A DNA stretch of 64,000 nt, taken from the NCBI GenBank assembly GCA_016710365.1, contig JADJVW010000015.1:62001-126000 (forward strand). The letters run 5' to 3'. Within the stretch, counting starts at the first letter, position 1. The number at the start of each line of letters is the position of its first letter. Positions 30,189 to 38,407 of this stretch are shown piece by piece. Under the pieces are notes generated by a model, which ran no database searches, was not told the origin of the DNA, and saw only the letters and a list, made by a program, of their open reading frames with translations. The position numbers and the translations under genes are program-made. This DNA comes from Candidatus Caldilinea saccharophila. Its GTDB lineage: Bacteria > Chloroflexota > Anaerolineae > Caldilineales > Caldilineaceae.

Positions 30189-32269
30189 ATGATGTGCAAA
30201 CAAGCCGACGCACGGCGGCGGGTCTACCTCCGCGGCGGGGTGGTCATGGCTTGGATAGCGGGGACAGGAATCCTTGTGATGTTGACGGTGCTGAATGGAT
30301 GGGGTGCAGCGCAGGCTGAAAGTCAAGGGACTTCTGCTGTGTTCAGGCAAGATACGCGGGCTGAATTCTTATCCGCGTGCACCATCTTGCCTGAGTTTTT
30401 CCCGGCGCCCGTTTTGTCGCAAAGTTCAGTGAGCCCAGTCAAAGGGGGTGAACTGAGGTTGCGGCCGACCATCGAGGATTACTTCGAAGCGCCAGAAATC
30501 AATAGTACGTTGTGGATTTCGGGGTACTCCAATGATGCCTACCCCAATGTGCCCTCACCGCAAAGCATCGACGGCGTCCTGCGTCTAGATGCCAATTATC
30601 TACGAGCACAGCAGCCATTTGGCGCGGAAATGCCTGTGCGCTTTTTTGAATCAAGCACACGGTTTGTTACTGCTCCCTACCCTGTGGCTTATGCGGATAT
30701 TGGCTTCTATCGTTCTATGCCGCCTTTGCGCGCCGTGACAGAGACCAGCTCGATCCGGCTCTTTGTGGGGCAGACAGTCGTTGATTCAGGGTTGCCAGGT
30801 CACATGTATGTGCGTTCCAAGGATGGCTTGTTTTCGCCGAACGACCCGCCCACTCAGGGTTCCATCGACACTGTTGTGGGCATTGGGGGGAAAGCCAGGC
30901 AGAGCAAATGGCTGCACTAGATCAGTTTCACACCTATGCCATCCACTGGGACGAAAGCGAAACGGATTATCTGATCGATGGCAGCCCCATCATTACCACG
31001 CCCCTGGGTTTGTCCAAACCAACGCCACATGCTGGCATCAGTACTTTGCCAACCTATGTATTCTTGTACAGCCAGGATCCAACCTTCTTTGGCGGTGGGC
31101 GCAGCCCGCTGTTGGTGGACTGGGTGCGAGCGGGCGCTTATCCCGCGCAGGGCAGTTATACGTCATGCGTCCAAGATGCGGGCGAGGCAGTCAACTGGTC
31201 GCGCGTCGCGCTTTCCGCCAGCATACCTGCCCAAAGTGGCGTCGTGGTTGAAAGCCGGACTTCTCAGGATGGCGTGGCCTGGTCCGACTGGAACGCGACG
31301 AGTGCAGTCGCGTCAGGCGTCACTGTCTTGTCGATGACGAACCCGAGTGGACGCTATTTCCAATATCGCGTGATATTCAGCACCGCTAACCCCACGGTTA
31401 CGCCAGAAGTGGAGACAGTCGAAAGCGCCTATTTCGGCGCGCAGACGGTGCAGATCTTGCCTGCGACCACCTTTATCGCGCCCGGCGATGTCTTTCCATT
31501 TCACGCTAACGTACTCGATGCAAACGGCGAGAAGATGGTGGCGTATCCCACACCTGTCGCCTGGTCGGTCGTCAACGGCGGCGGGACAATTGACAGCAAT
31601 GGGCAGTTTACCGCAGGTTTCACTTCTGGGAATTTTGTTGACACCGTGGTGGCAGCCATTCCTGGAGTGCAGCAGGGCATTGCCACCGTCACCGTTGGCA
31701 ATGCGCCCATCGTCACCTTACAAGTTTGTTGTAATGAGGCTAAAGAAGGCATCCCTGTTGTGTTGTCAGCCGCGGTGGAGCCAAATCCAGAGCATCCGCC
31801 TCTGTATTTTCAATGGGATTTGAATAACAATGGCGAATATAACGACGCAACCGGCGCGACCGTAGAATATAGCTTTCCGCAAGAAGGCGACTATCCGGTC
31901 GCCGTGTTGGTAACCAATTCGCTGGGTTTCACCAACACGGCGCGCACCAGCGTCACCGTGTTGAATGTTGCCCCGCTGATTACATCCGTCAACACCAACA
32001 CTCCGGTGAAGCTCGGTGAGGAAGTCATCGTAGATGTTATGGCCGTAGATGTGCCGGCTGACCTGTTATTCTATTCGTTTGATTGGAACGACGACGGCAA
32101 ATTTGATGTGATCGACCAACCTTCCAACCGAGCGCTGAGCTCGTTCGCGACAAGCGGGGAGCACAGGATCCGTGTACGCGTGCGCGATGATGGAGGCGGT
32201 GAGGCGCTTGATGCAGTTGTCGTTCGCGTCGAGTCATACATGGTGTTCATGCCTTTGACGCTTCGCTGA
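30189..32269 (+). CDS. Secreted Big/PKD protein, short paralogue of the PKD-repeat protein, frameshifted
   Basis: AAGGAG precedes ATG 30189. After the signal peptide comes a copy of the shared module (LSACTIL, EDYFEAPEINSTLW, CVQDAGEAVNW tail), a Big-like domain (IAPGDVFPFHANVLDANGEK), a PKD domain (FQWDLNNNGEYNDATG) and a single repeat of the 90-residue type (SVNTNTPVKLGEEVIVDV, YSFDWNDDGKFDV). The C-terminus is YMVFMPLTLR, a variant of the Y-L-P motif. The frame is lost in the G run at 30885-30890; one extra G restores GESQAEQMAALDQFHTYAIH. Apart from repeat number it matches the architecture of the 25688 gene, so the pair differ mainly in the number of 90-residue repeats. Confidence 0.8.
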
Positions 32270-32318
32270 GCGCCGCAAACCTATTTCCGCATACAGATGA
32301 AGTTGGCGTGGGAGTTTT

Positions 32319-33779
32319 GTGAAACCGCTTAGAATTAGTATTGCGCCGGAATTGCGAGAGTTTGCAGGCCCAGCCGTCGATTGGGTATGGCGCCAATGTT
32401 TGACCGCGATCGGTTATCCTTGGCAGGAAGTTAGCGTCGGCGACCCGTGTGACATTGCCTATGTGGTCGATCGCGACCAGGCAGCTCAGGCGCAGGTTGG
32501 CATCGCCGCTGCGCCACTGCGCTGGCGGGAGCCGGCGCGCTATCGGCTGGCAACCATCACTGCGGGGAAGGCGCCGTTGTCCATCCACTTTGCTGAAGAG
32601 GTGCACAACTCCCTGGGAATTTGCAGTGAGGGAGAGCGCTGGTGGTTGTCGCGCGATGTGATCTTTGACCTGTTCTGGTTGCTTACCGGGCAGGAAGAGC
32701 AACACTGGTCGCAAGACGCCCACGGCTTTTACACGCTGCCCAAGCTCTGGCTGGATCAGCATGTTCTGGAGCAGGCGCCGGCTTCTGCGCTCATTACAGC
32801 CCTGGCAGCGCTGTTGCAGTCCGCCGGCTTGGGCGCACCGCTCCCGCGCTGGCCGCAGGGCAAACGCGCCGCCGCGGCCATCACGCACGATGTCGATTAC
32901 CCGGAAGTGATCCGTTGGCTGGAGCCGCTGCGCATCCTCAACCGGCAGCGCCGACAGGGCGTCGGCCCGGCGTGGGAGGTGTTGAGCGGACAACGCGACC
33001 ACTGGACCTTTCCGCGGTGGATGGCATTTGAGGAGCACTATGGCGTGCGTTCGGCCTTCTACTTTGTGGCGCGACAAGGGTCACTGCTTGAGTATGCGCG
33101 CGGCACGCCCGATCCTTTTTACGATGTCACAACGCCTCGGTTTCGCACGCTCCTGCACACCCTGATCGAGGGCGGCTGGGAAGTCGGCATGCACGCAAGT
33201 TATCTGGCATACGCCTCGCGTGAACGCTTTGCCGCCGAAAAGCAACGGCTGGAGCAGGCCGCTGGCGTCCCCGTGCTTGGCAACCGGCATCACTACTGGC
33301 ATGTCAACCCAGCGGAGCCGGCGGAAACGCTTCAGTTGCACGCCGAGATTGGCCTGCTCTATGACACATCGTTGACGCACGACCGTTATGTGGGTTGGCG
33401 GCGTGGCGCCAGTGTTCCCTTCTATCCGTTTGCTCCGCGTTCTCAGAAAGAGATCGACGTGGTGCAGCTTCCCGTGGCGTGGATGGACGCGCAATTGGCG
33501 CAGCGCAGCGACCTGACTCAGCCGCAGCGTGACGCCATCGTGTGCGAGTTGGTCGATCGTGCGGCTGCGCAGCAAGGGCTGTTTGTCGCCAACGTTCATG
33601 ACTATGTATTTGATGAGGCGCTCTTTCCAGGCTGGCTTGCCACGCTGCGCGCCGCGCTGGAGCGCATCACCGCGCGGGGCGACTTCTGGGTGGCGACGCC
33701 CGTAACCATTGCGCGTCACTGGATCGACCGCTACCAACAACTGTTGACGCTGAGTTCGGGACTTCAGGAAGGAAGATAG
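32319..33779 (+). CDS. Polysaccharide deacetylase-like protein
   Basis: A 486-residue protein from a GTG start without an obvious signal peptide. The first 180 residues (MKPLRISIAPELREFAGPAV to AALLQSAG) form an N-terminal domain seen with some bacterial deacetylases. The barrel begins at AAITHDVDYPEV (T-H-D-V-D, the metal-binding Asp pair) and continues with RSAFYFVARQG, GWEVGMHASYLAY (conserved His), YDTSLTHDRYVGWR and PVAWMDAQL. NodB-type enzymes remove N- or O-acetyl groups from polysaccharides; cytoplasmic members can act on lipid-linked intermediates. It lies 3 bp before an acyltransferase gene and one gene from a second, so acetylation state seems to be controlled here. Confidence 0.78.
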   Translation: MKPLRISIAPELREFAGPAVDWVWRQCLTAIGYPWQEVSVGDPCDIAYVVDRDQAAQAQVGIAAAPLRWREPARYRLATITAGKAPLSIHFAEEVHNSLGICSEGERWWLSRDVIFDLFWLLTGQEEQHWSQDAHGFYTLPKLWLDQHVLEQAPASALITALAALLQSAGLGAPLPRWPQGKRAAAAITHDVDYPEVIRWLEPLRILNRQRRQGVGPAWEVLSGQRDHWTFPRWMAFEEHYGVRSAFYFVARQGSLLEYARGTPDPFYDVTTPRFRTLLHTLIEGGWEVGMHASYLAYASRERFAAEKQRLEQAAGVPVLGNRHHYWHVNPAEPAETLQLHAEIGLLYDTSLTHDRYVGWRRGASVPFYPFAPRSQKEIDVVQLPVAWMDAQLAQRSDLTQPQRDAIVCELVDRAAAQQGLFVANVHDYVFDEALFPGWLATLRAALERITARGDFWVATPVTIARHWIDRYQQLLTLSSGLQEGR

Positions 33780-33782
33780 CGC

Positions 33783-34955
33783 ATGGCGCACTTATCGGCG
33801 CAGGGAATGGAAGCGACGCTGGGGCGCGCCACGCAGGGCGCCGTCAGCGCGCAGGCCGGCGTGCGCCTGCTTGCGATCGACGCACTGCGCGGCCTTGCCA
33901 TCGTGGTGATGGCGCTTGACCACGCTGCCGCGTCAGTGCTGGTCAGCTTGCAGGCGGAGAGCTATGGCGGCCTGACGCCGCAGCTTGGCAACTGGCCGTC
34001 GTGGGTCTTGGGACTGTTCACCAACCTTGCCTCACCGACCTTCTGGTTTCTGGCCGGTGTGAGCATGACCCTCTATGCCCAGGGACGGCGCAGAAAAGGC
34101 GCCAGCAACCGGGAGATTACACAGTTTTTTCTGATTCGCGCGGGTGTGCTGGCGGTGCTGGATCTGACGGTGGCATGGTTGGCGTGGCGCGGGGGCACGC
34201 CCTACACGCATGTGCTCTTGAGCATCGGCATCAGCATCGCGCTCGTGAGCCTGCTGCGGCTGTTGCCGACGATTGTGCTCGCCATGGTCGGCTTTATCTG
34301 GCTGGCGGCGTATCAAGTAATGCTGCCAGGGCTGGCGGCGCAGCTCAATCAGGGCGTGGATTACTGGCAGGCGCTGCTGGTTTACTTCAGCTACACGACC
34401 TTCCCGGCCACGGAGTTTGCGATTCTGGGCTGGGGCAGCTTGATCGCGCTGGGCTGTGTGTTTGGCACGGTCGTGCGCCGGCCGTGGTTTCAGTCACCGC
34501 GCAACTGGGCGCTGGTAGGCGCTGGTCTGCTGGCGATCTTTGCCCTGTTGCGTGTGTGGGGCGGTTTTGGCGATCTGGGGCGCTATGATGCGTCGTTGCC
34601 GATCTATTACTGGATTGTGATGAGCAAGACGCCGCCCAGCCTGACTTTTTTGCTTTTTAACTTAGGCATCGCCTCCTGGATCTACGCACTGTTTCTGAGT
34701 CGGGAAAGTTGGTTGCAGGTGCGACCCTTTGCCTGGCTGGTGACGATGGGGCAGGTGGCGCTCTTTGCCTTTGTGGTGCATCTGGTGCTTTATGGGCTGT
34801 TGGGACGGCTGGTTGGGCTGTTGCCGGTGGCGGGGCCGGGCGTGGTCCGGGCGGTGGCCGTCTGGCTGGTTGGGCTGGCGATCTTGATCCCGCTCTGCAC
34901 CTGGTATCGTGGCTACCGCCGCGCGCGACCCAACACGCTGTTGCGTTACCTATAA
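33783..34955 (+). CDS. DUF1624 / heparan-alpha-glucosaminide acetyltransferase-like membrane protein
   Basis: The 390-residue product has about ten hydrophobic segments. The signature RLLAIDALRGLAIVVMALDHA (split: LLAIDALRGLAIV, VMALDHA) with the conserved Arg, Asp and His near residue 30-45 marks the DUF1624/YeiB/HGSNAT-like acyltransferases, which carry acyl groups across the membrane to external acceptors. SPTFWFLAGVSMTLY is also typical. The gene sits between a deacetylase and a hexapeptide acyltransferase, sharing one base (TAATG) with the latter, consistent with a glycan-acylation role. Confidence 0.8.
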   Translation: MAHLSAQGMEATLGRATQGAVSAQAGVRLLAIDALRGLAIVVMALDHAAASVLVSLQAESYGGLTPQLGNWPSWVLGLFTNLASPTFWFLAGVSMTLYAQGRRRKGASNREITQFFLIRAGVLAVLDLTVAWLAWRGGTPYTHVLLSIGISIALVSLLRLLPTIVLAMVGFIWLAAYQVMLPGLAAQLNQGVDYWQALLVYFSYTTFPATEFAILGWGSLIALGCVFGTVVRRPWFQSPRNWALVGAGLLAIFALLRVWGGFGDLGRYDASLPIYYWIVMSKTPPSLTFLLFNLGIASWIYALFLSRESWLQVRPFAWLVTMGQVALFAFVVHLVLYGLLGRLVGLLPVAGPGVVRAVAVWLVGLAILIPLCTWYRGYRRARPNTLLRYL

Positions 34956-35923
34956 TGCGCACATTATGGTTTGGCTTGATCTTCCTGTTGCCGCCCTTTC
35001 TGAAACCCTGGGTGTTGCGACGCTTTTGTAACGCGCGCATCGGCAAGCATGTCTCGATCGGCTGGTTCACCAGCATCGCCGCGCGCGAGATCGAACTGGG
35101 CGACTATGCCGCGGTGCGTGCAGTCACCTTGATCCGGCTGGATGGCGCGTTCCGGCTGGGACAGCAAAGCGAGGTCTCCAACTTCTGTCTGATCTACGGC
35201 GCCTCCGACCTGGAGATTGGCGACCAGTGTTACATCGGCCCGCAGAGCCTGCTCAACTGTGACGAGCCGGTGCGTATGGGTTACTATTCGGCGCTGGGGC
35301 CGCGGTCGATGGTCTTTACACACGGCTCGTTTCTGCCCTTCACGCAAGGGTACTGGGTTAAGCTGGCCGGCGTGACGATCGGCAGCCACGTGTGGTGTGC
35401 GGCGGGCGTCTTCCTCCATCCAGGCGTGGAAATCGGCGACGAGTGCTTCGTCAACTCGCGCGCGGTCGTCACGCAGTCGATCCCGGCCGGCTCAGTCGTC
35501 GAGGGCAATCCGGCGCGCGTCGTCCAGCCGATGGAGGCGGTGCGCCGCAAGATGTCGCCGCGGCGCGTCGATGCGGCGTTGCAACAGATATTGCGCGACT
35601 TTGCCAAGGTGACGCTGGAGCGGGAGATGGGGATCACGGCGATCGAGCGATCGGCAAACCGGCTGCTCTTTCGGTATAATAACCGGCGCGACGCCGTGGA
35701 GATCGTGCCGTCAGTGGGCGACGCCGGCGATCGCCCGCCGCATTGGGAGGAGAGCGCGGCTGTTTACCTGGTCAACCGCGCCGAATGGAATGGCGCTGCT
35801 GCTGAGTGGTTTGACGTGCCCAATCTTCACAGCTTCGGCGCCGGCGATCCGGTGCATGGAGCGCTAGGTGCGTTCATGCAGCGTTACTACGGCATGCGCT
35901 TTGCGCGGCGCGCTCATTCGTAG
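34955..35923 (+). CDS. Hexapeptide-repeat acyltransferase with C-terminal extension
   Basis: ATG 34955 overlaps the upstream stop. Residues 25-200 are a left-handed beta-helix (RIGKHVSIGWFTSIAAREIE, YIGPQSLLNC, THGSFLPFTQGYW, GVTIGSHVWCAAGVFLHPGV), with AVVTQSIPAGSVVEGNPARV near the end of the domain, as in colanic-acid-type O-acetyltransferases. About 105 residues follow that are not hexapeptide repeats (ERSANRLLFRYNNRRDAVEI, DVPNLHSFGAGDPVHG); I do not recognise this domain. Total length is 322 residues. The role is probably O- or N-acylation of a polysaccharide sugar. Confidence 0.78.
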   Translation: MRTLWFGLIFLLPPFLKPWVLRRFCNARIGKHVSIGWFTSIAAREIELGDYAAVRAVTLIRLDGAFRLGQQSEVSNFCLIYGASDLEIGDQCYIGPQSLLNCDEPVRMGYYSALGPRSMVFTHGSFLPFTQGYWVKLAGVTIGSHVWCAAGVFLHPGVEIGDECFVNSRAVVTQSIPAGSVVEGNPARVVQPMEAVRRKMSPRRVDAALQQILRDFAKVTLEREMGITAIERSANRLLFRYNNRRDAVEIVPSVGDAGDRPPHWEESAAVYLVNRAEWNGAAAEWFDVPNLHSFGAGDPVHGALGAFMQRYYGMRFARRAHS

Positions 35924-36248
35924 GGCGATTGCCAAAGCATCCTCCATGTCGGCGTTTCATTGTGCTGTCATCTGGTGTTTTTTCTGCCTGACTGGAGCTT
36001 CGTCCACTCAACTGCAAGCAACTTGTCAGGCGAATTCACAAAGAATGCGTGCATACTTATTGCCAGGAACAATTTGTTGTTATCACATCGATGGATAGCG
36101 ACTAGGCCCAGAAGCCTCGTCGGTATAAGCGATTCGCAGCTCTCACACTGATGTCATGCCCATCCCCAGGTAAGCAAATTTCAAATGTGAAGCCTGATTT
36201 GACATCTGTGACCGGAATTCAAGGTCAAAGAGGAGGTCAGGCAGATTC
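35924..36248. other. Intergenic region upstream of first AsnB-like gene
   Basis: A 325-bp, comparatively AT-rich gap without a convincing reading frame. TTGACA at 36199 lacks a matching -10 at the right spacing. AGAGGAGG at about 36229 is the ribosome-binding site for the next gene. No strong hairpin was found. Confidence 0.5.
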
Positions 36249-38102
36249 ATGAGTGGAGTTTTTGGTGTTTTCGACGCCCGCAGCCGCAGTGTGACCGCCA
36301 CGGCGGAAGCCATAGCGGAGCGTCTCCATCACCTCTCAACCCAACAGGTCCAATTTGAGGCTTCTCCTTCCGCGTGCGAAGCACTGGGGCGGGTGGACGC
36401 CGGCGTCTACAATGCAGCGCCGCAGCCCGTCTGGAATGAGGCGTGTTCGCTGGCCGTCGTCTTTGCCGGCCGGTTGATCCGCGACGGCGTAGAGGATGGC
36501 GACCCTGCGCGCTCTGACGCCCACTACCTTCTGTCGCTCTATGCGCGTGAGGGCGTCGCCATGTGCGCCCGCTTGCGCGGCTCGTTTGCCCTGGCGCTCT
36601 ATGATGCCATCCGGCGCTGGGTTATCGTGGTGGCCGATCGGATGGGAACCTTTCCGATCTACTATGCACATCGGGAGGGACGCTTTCTTTTTGCGCCCAA
36701 CCAGCACCCGCTGCTGTGCGACCCATTCATCCCCGCCGCCATCGACCTGACCGCGCTGGCGCAGTACATGCGTTTCCAGCAACTGTTGCACGATACAAGT
36801 TTTTTTGAAGCCATCAAGCTGCTGCGCGGCGGCCACTATCTTCTCTACGATATCGCTCACGATCATCTGACGGAAGCCTGTTATTGGGCTTTTGATCCCG
36901 AACGCCCGATGCGCAGCGATCTCTCCTTCGCGGAGGCGGCAGACGAGACTGCGCGGCTGGTTGTGCAGGCGGTCGACCGTTGCAGCCGCGGCCCGCACCG
37001 GGTGGGCATCTTTCTCAGTGGCGGCTTGGACTCGCGCATCATCGTCGCCGCGCTCGGCCAGTTGGGTCATCGCCCACCGGCGCTGACATTTGGGTCGCCG
37101 ACCTCGCGCGACGTTTATTATGCAGCCCTGGTGGCAGAACAAACAGGCCTCGATCATCATCTCTGCCCGCGCACGGACGGCCACTGGGTGAAAGAATATT
37201 GGCGCCCACACTTGATGCTGACCGACGGCAGCCATTCGTGGATTCACATGCACGGCATCTATGCATTGGCGGAGGCGCGCGAACGGATGGATGTCAACCT
37301 GTCCGGCTTTGCCGGGGATGGGCCGTTGAGTGGAACCTGCATCCGTGACGTTTACTTGGCGGCGCACGATGAGATGAGCTATGCGGCAGCGATCTTCGAC
37401 GGTTTGCGGACGATAGAAAACTGGCCGGCAATGAGCGAGACTGACGAACAGTTGCTCTTTACCCCAGAATTGTTTCAGACGGTGAAGGGAAGGGCCTTTG
37501 CATCGCTGCGTGAAGCGATTGCGCCCTTCCTGCGCTATCCGGAACCGCTGCGCACCGAACTCTTTTTCGAGTATGTCAGTGACATCCGGCACTATTCTCA
37601 CTATCTGAGCTTCAAGCGCGCCGCGGTCGAAGTCGGTCTGCCCTTCATCGATCCCGATCTGTGGGATTTCGTCTTTTACTTGCCAGGCGACTACCGCAAA
37701 GACAGGCGCCTTTCCAGGGCAGTGCTGAGCCGGCTTTCGCCGTCGCTGGCGCGCGTCCCCTACGATCATGACGAGCTGCTGCCGACCGACAACCGCTTGC
37801 TGCGCTCGGCGCATCACTTTTCTGCACGCATCAGACGGCGCGCACAGCGACTCCTTGGCGTGCAGACGCAGCCGCGCGCGACTTTACATTCGGACTACGA
37901 AAACTGGCTGCGCGCCGAGCTGCGCGAGTGGGCGGAAAGCATTCTTTTTGATCGGCGCACACAGGAGCGCGGCCTGTTTGAACCGGCGTTTCTGCGCTCC
38001 TTATGGCAGCGCCATCTCGCCGGAGGCGATCCGAGCACGTTGGGCACTGTGGCGCCGATCATGAGCTACGAATTGATGCTGCGCGAGTTTGTTGACAGTT
38101 GA
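36249..38102 (+). CDS. Asparagine-synthetase-like amide ligase without glutaminase cysteine
   Basis: AGAGGAGG precedes the start. The 617-residue protein has the AsnB two-domain layout. The N-terminus reads M-S-G-V-F-G where true AsnB has M-C-G-I-F-G, so the glutaminase nucleophile Cys is Ser; the N-G-E-I-Y-N loop is VFAGRLIRDG, losing the glutamine-binding Asn. The ATP-pyrophosphatase domain is intact: SGGLDS at residues 257-262, then LTFGSPTSRD. It should activate a carboxylate with ATP but not draw ammonia from glutamine. Beta-lactam synthetase is a known precedent for such loss. In a glycan locus, amidation of a uronic acid by ammonia or an amine is the best guess. Confidence 0.82.
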   Translation: MSGVFGVFDARSRSVTATAEAIAERLHHLSTQQVQFEASPSACEALGRVDAGVYNAAPQPVWNEACSLAVVFAGRLIRDGVEDGDPARSDAHYLLSLYAREGVAMCARLRGSFALALYDAIRRWVIVVADRMGTFPIYYAHREGRFLFAPNQHPLLCDPFIPAAIDLTALAQYMRFQQLLHDTSFFEAIKLLRGGHYLLYDIAHDHLTEACYWAFDPERPMRSDLSFAEAADETARLVVQAVDRCSRGPHRVGIFLSGGLDSRIIVAALGQLGHRPPALTFGSPTSRDVYYAALVAEQTGLDHHLCPRTDGHWVKEYWRPHLMLTDGSHSWIHMHGIYALAEARERMDVNLSGFAGDGPLSGTCIRDVYLAAHDEMSYAAAIFDGLRTIENWPAMSETDEQLLFTPELFQTVKGRAFASLREAIAPFLRYPEPLRTELFFEYVSDIRHYSHYLSFKRAAVEVGLPFIDPDLWDFVFYLPGDYRKDRRLSRAVLSRLSPSLARVPYDHDELLPTDNRLLRSAHHFSARIRRRAQRLLGVQTQPRATLHSDYENWLRAELREWAESILFDRRTQERGLFEPAFLRSLWQRHLAGGDPSTLGTVAPIMSYELMLREFVDS

Positions 38103-38407
38103 CAGCCGCGCCTGAAGATCCATTGGTCGGGTCTATCGCTGGGGCGCCGGCGTCAACCGTGTGACCTTCTGTTGTCACAGACACCGCCCCCGACACCCCG
38201 GCCCCGACACACCACATGGCGGGCTCTGGCCGGTCTATTCATCTATGGTTTGTGGGGGACGTTCCCTGTTTCCGCCCTCTACGCGTGCGAGGAACTGTCA
38301 GTATATTGTAACGTTCGCGCCCATCTCCCCCCTGTACCTTATGATAGAGTGAGGACGCATCCGCTAGTGTAGATGCATAATTGAAGTGCCAAGGCGAGAT
38401 TAATCCA
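38103..38407. other. Intergenic region between the AsnB-like genes
   Basis: A 305-bp gap. It contains TGTGAC/GTCACA half-sites (38160-38179), two CCCCGACAC copies (about 38188 and 38202), and a weaker copy of the promoter element: TGTCAG at 38296, TTGTAA at 38306, and a TATGAT -10-like hexamer at 38340. No gene was recognised. Confidence 0.5.

Noticed and set aside
22190..32269. Y-L-P tails as LPXTG sortase signals
   Set aside because: There is no LPXTG, no following hydrophobic helix and basic tail, and no sortase gene in the window.
36336..37817. A 493-codon open frame on the minus strand
   Set aside because: It lies wholly antisense to the first AsnB-like gene, has no recognisable motif, and is a by-product of high GC codon use.
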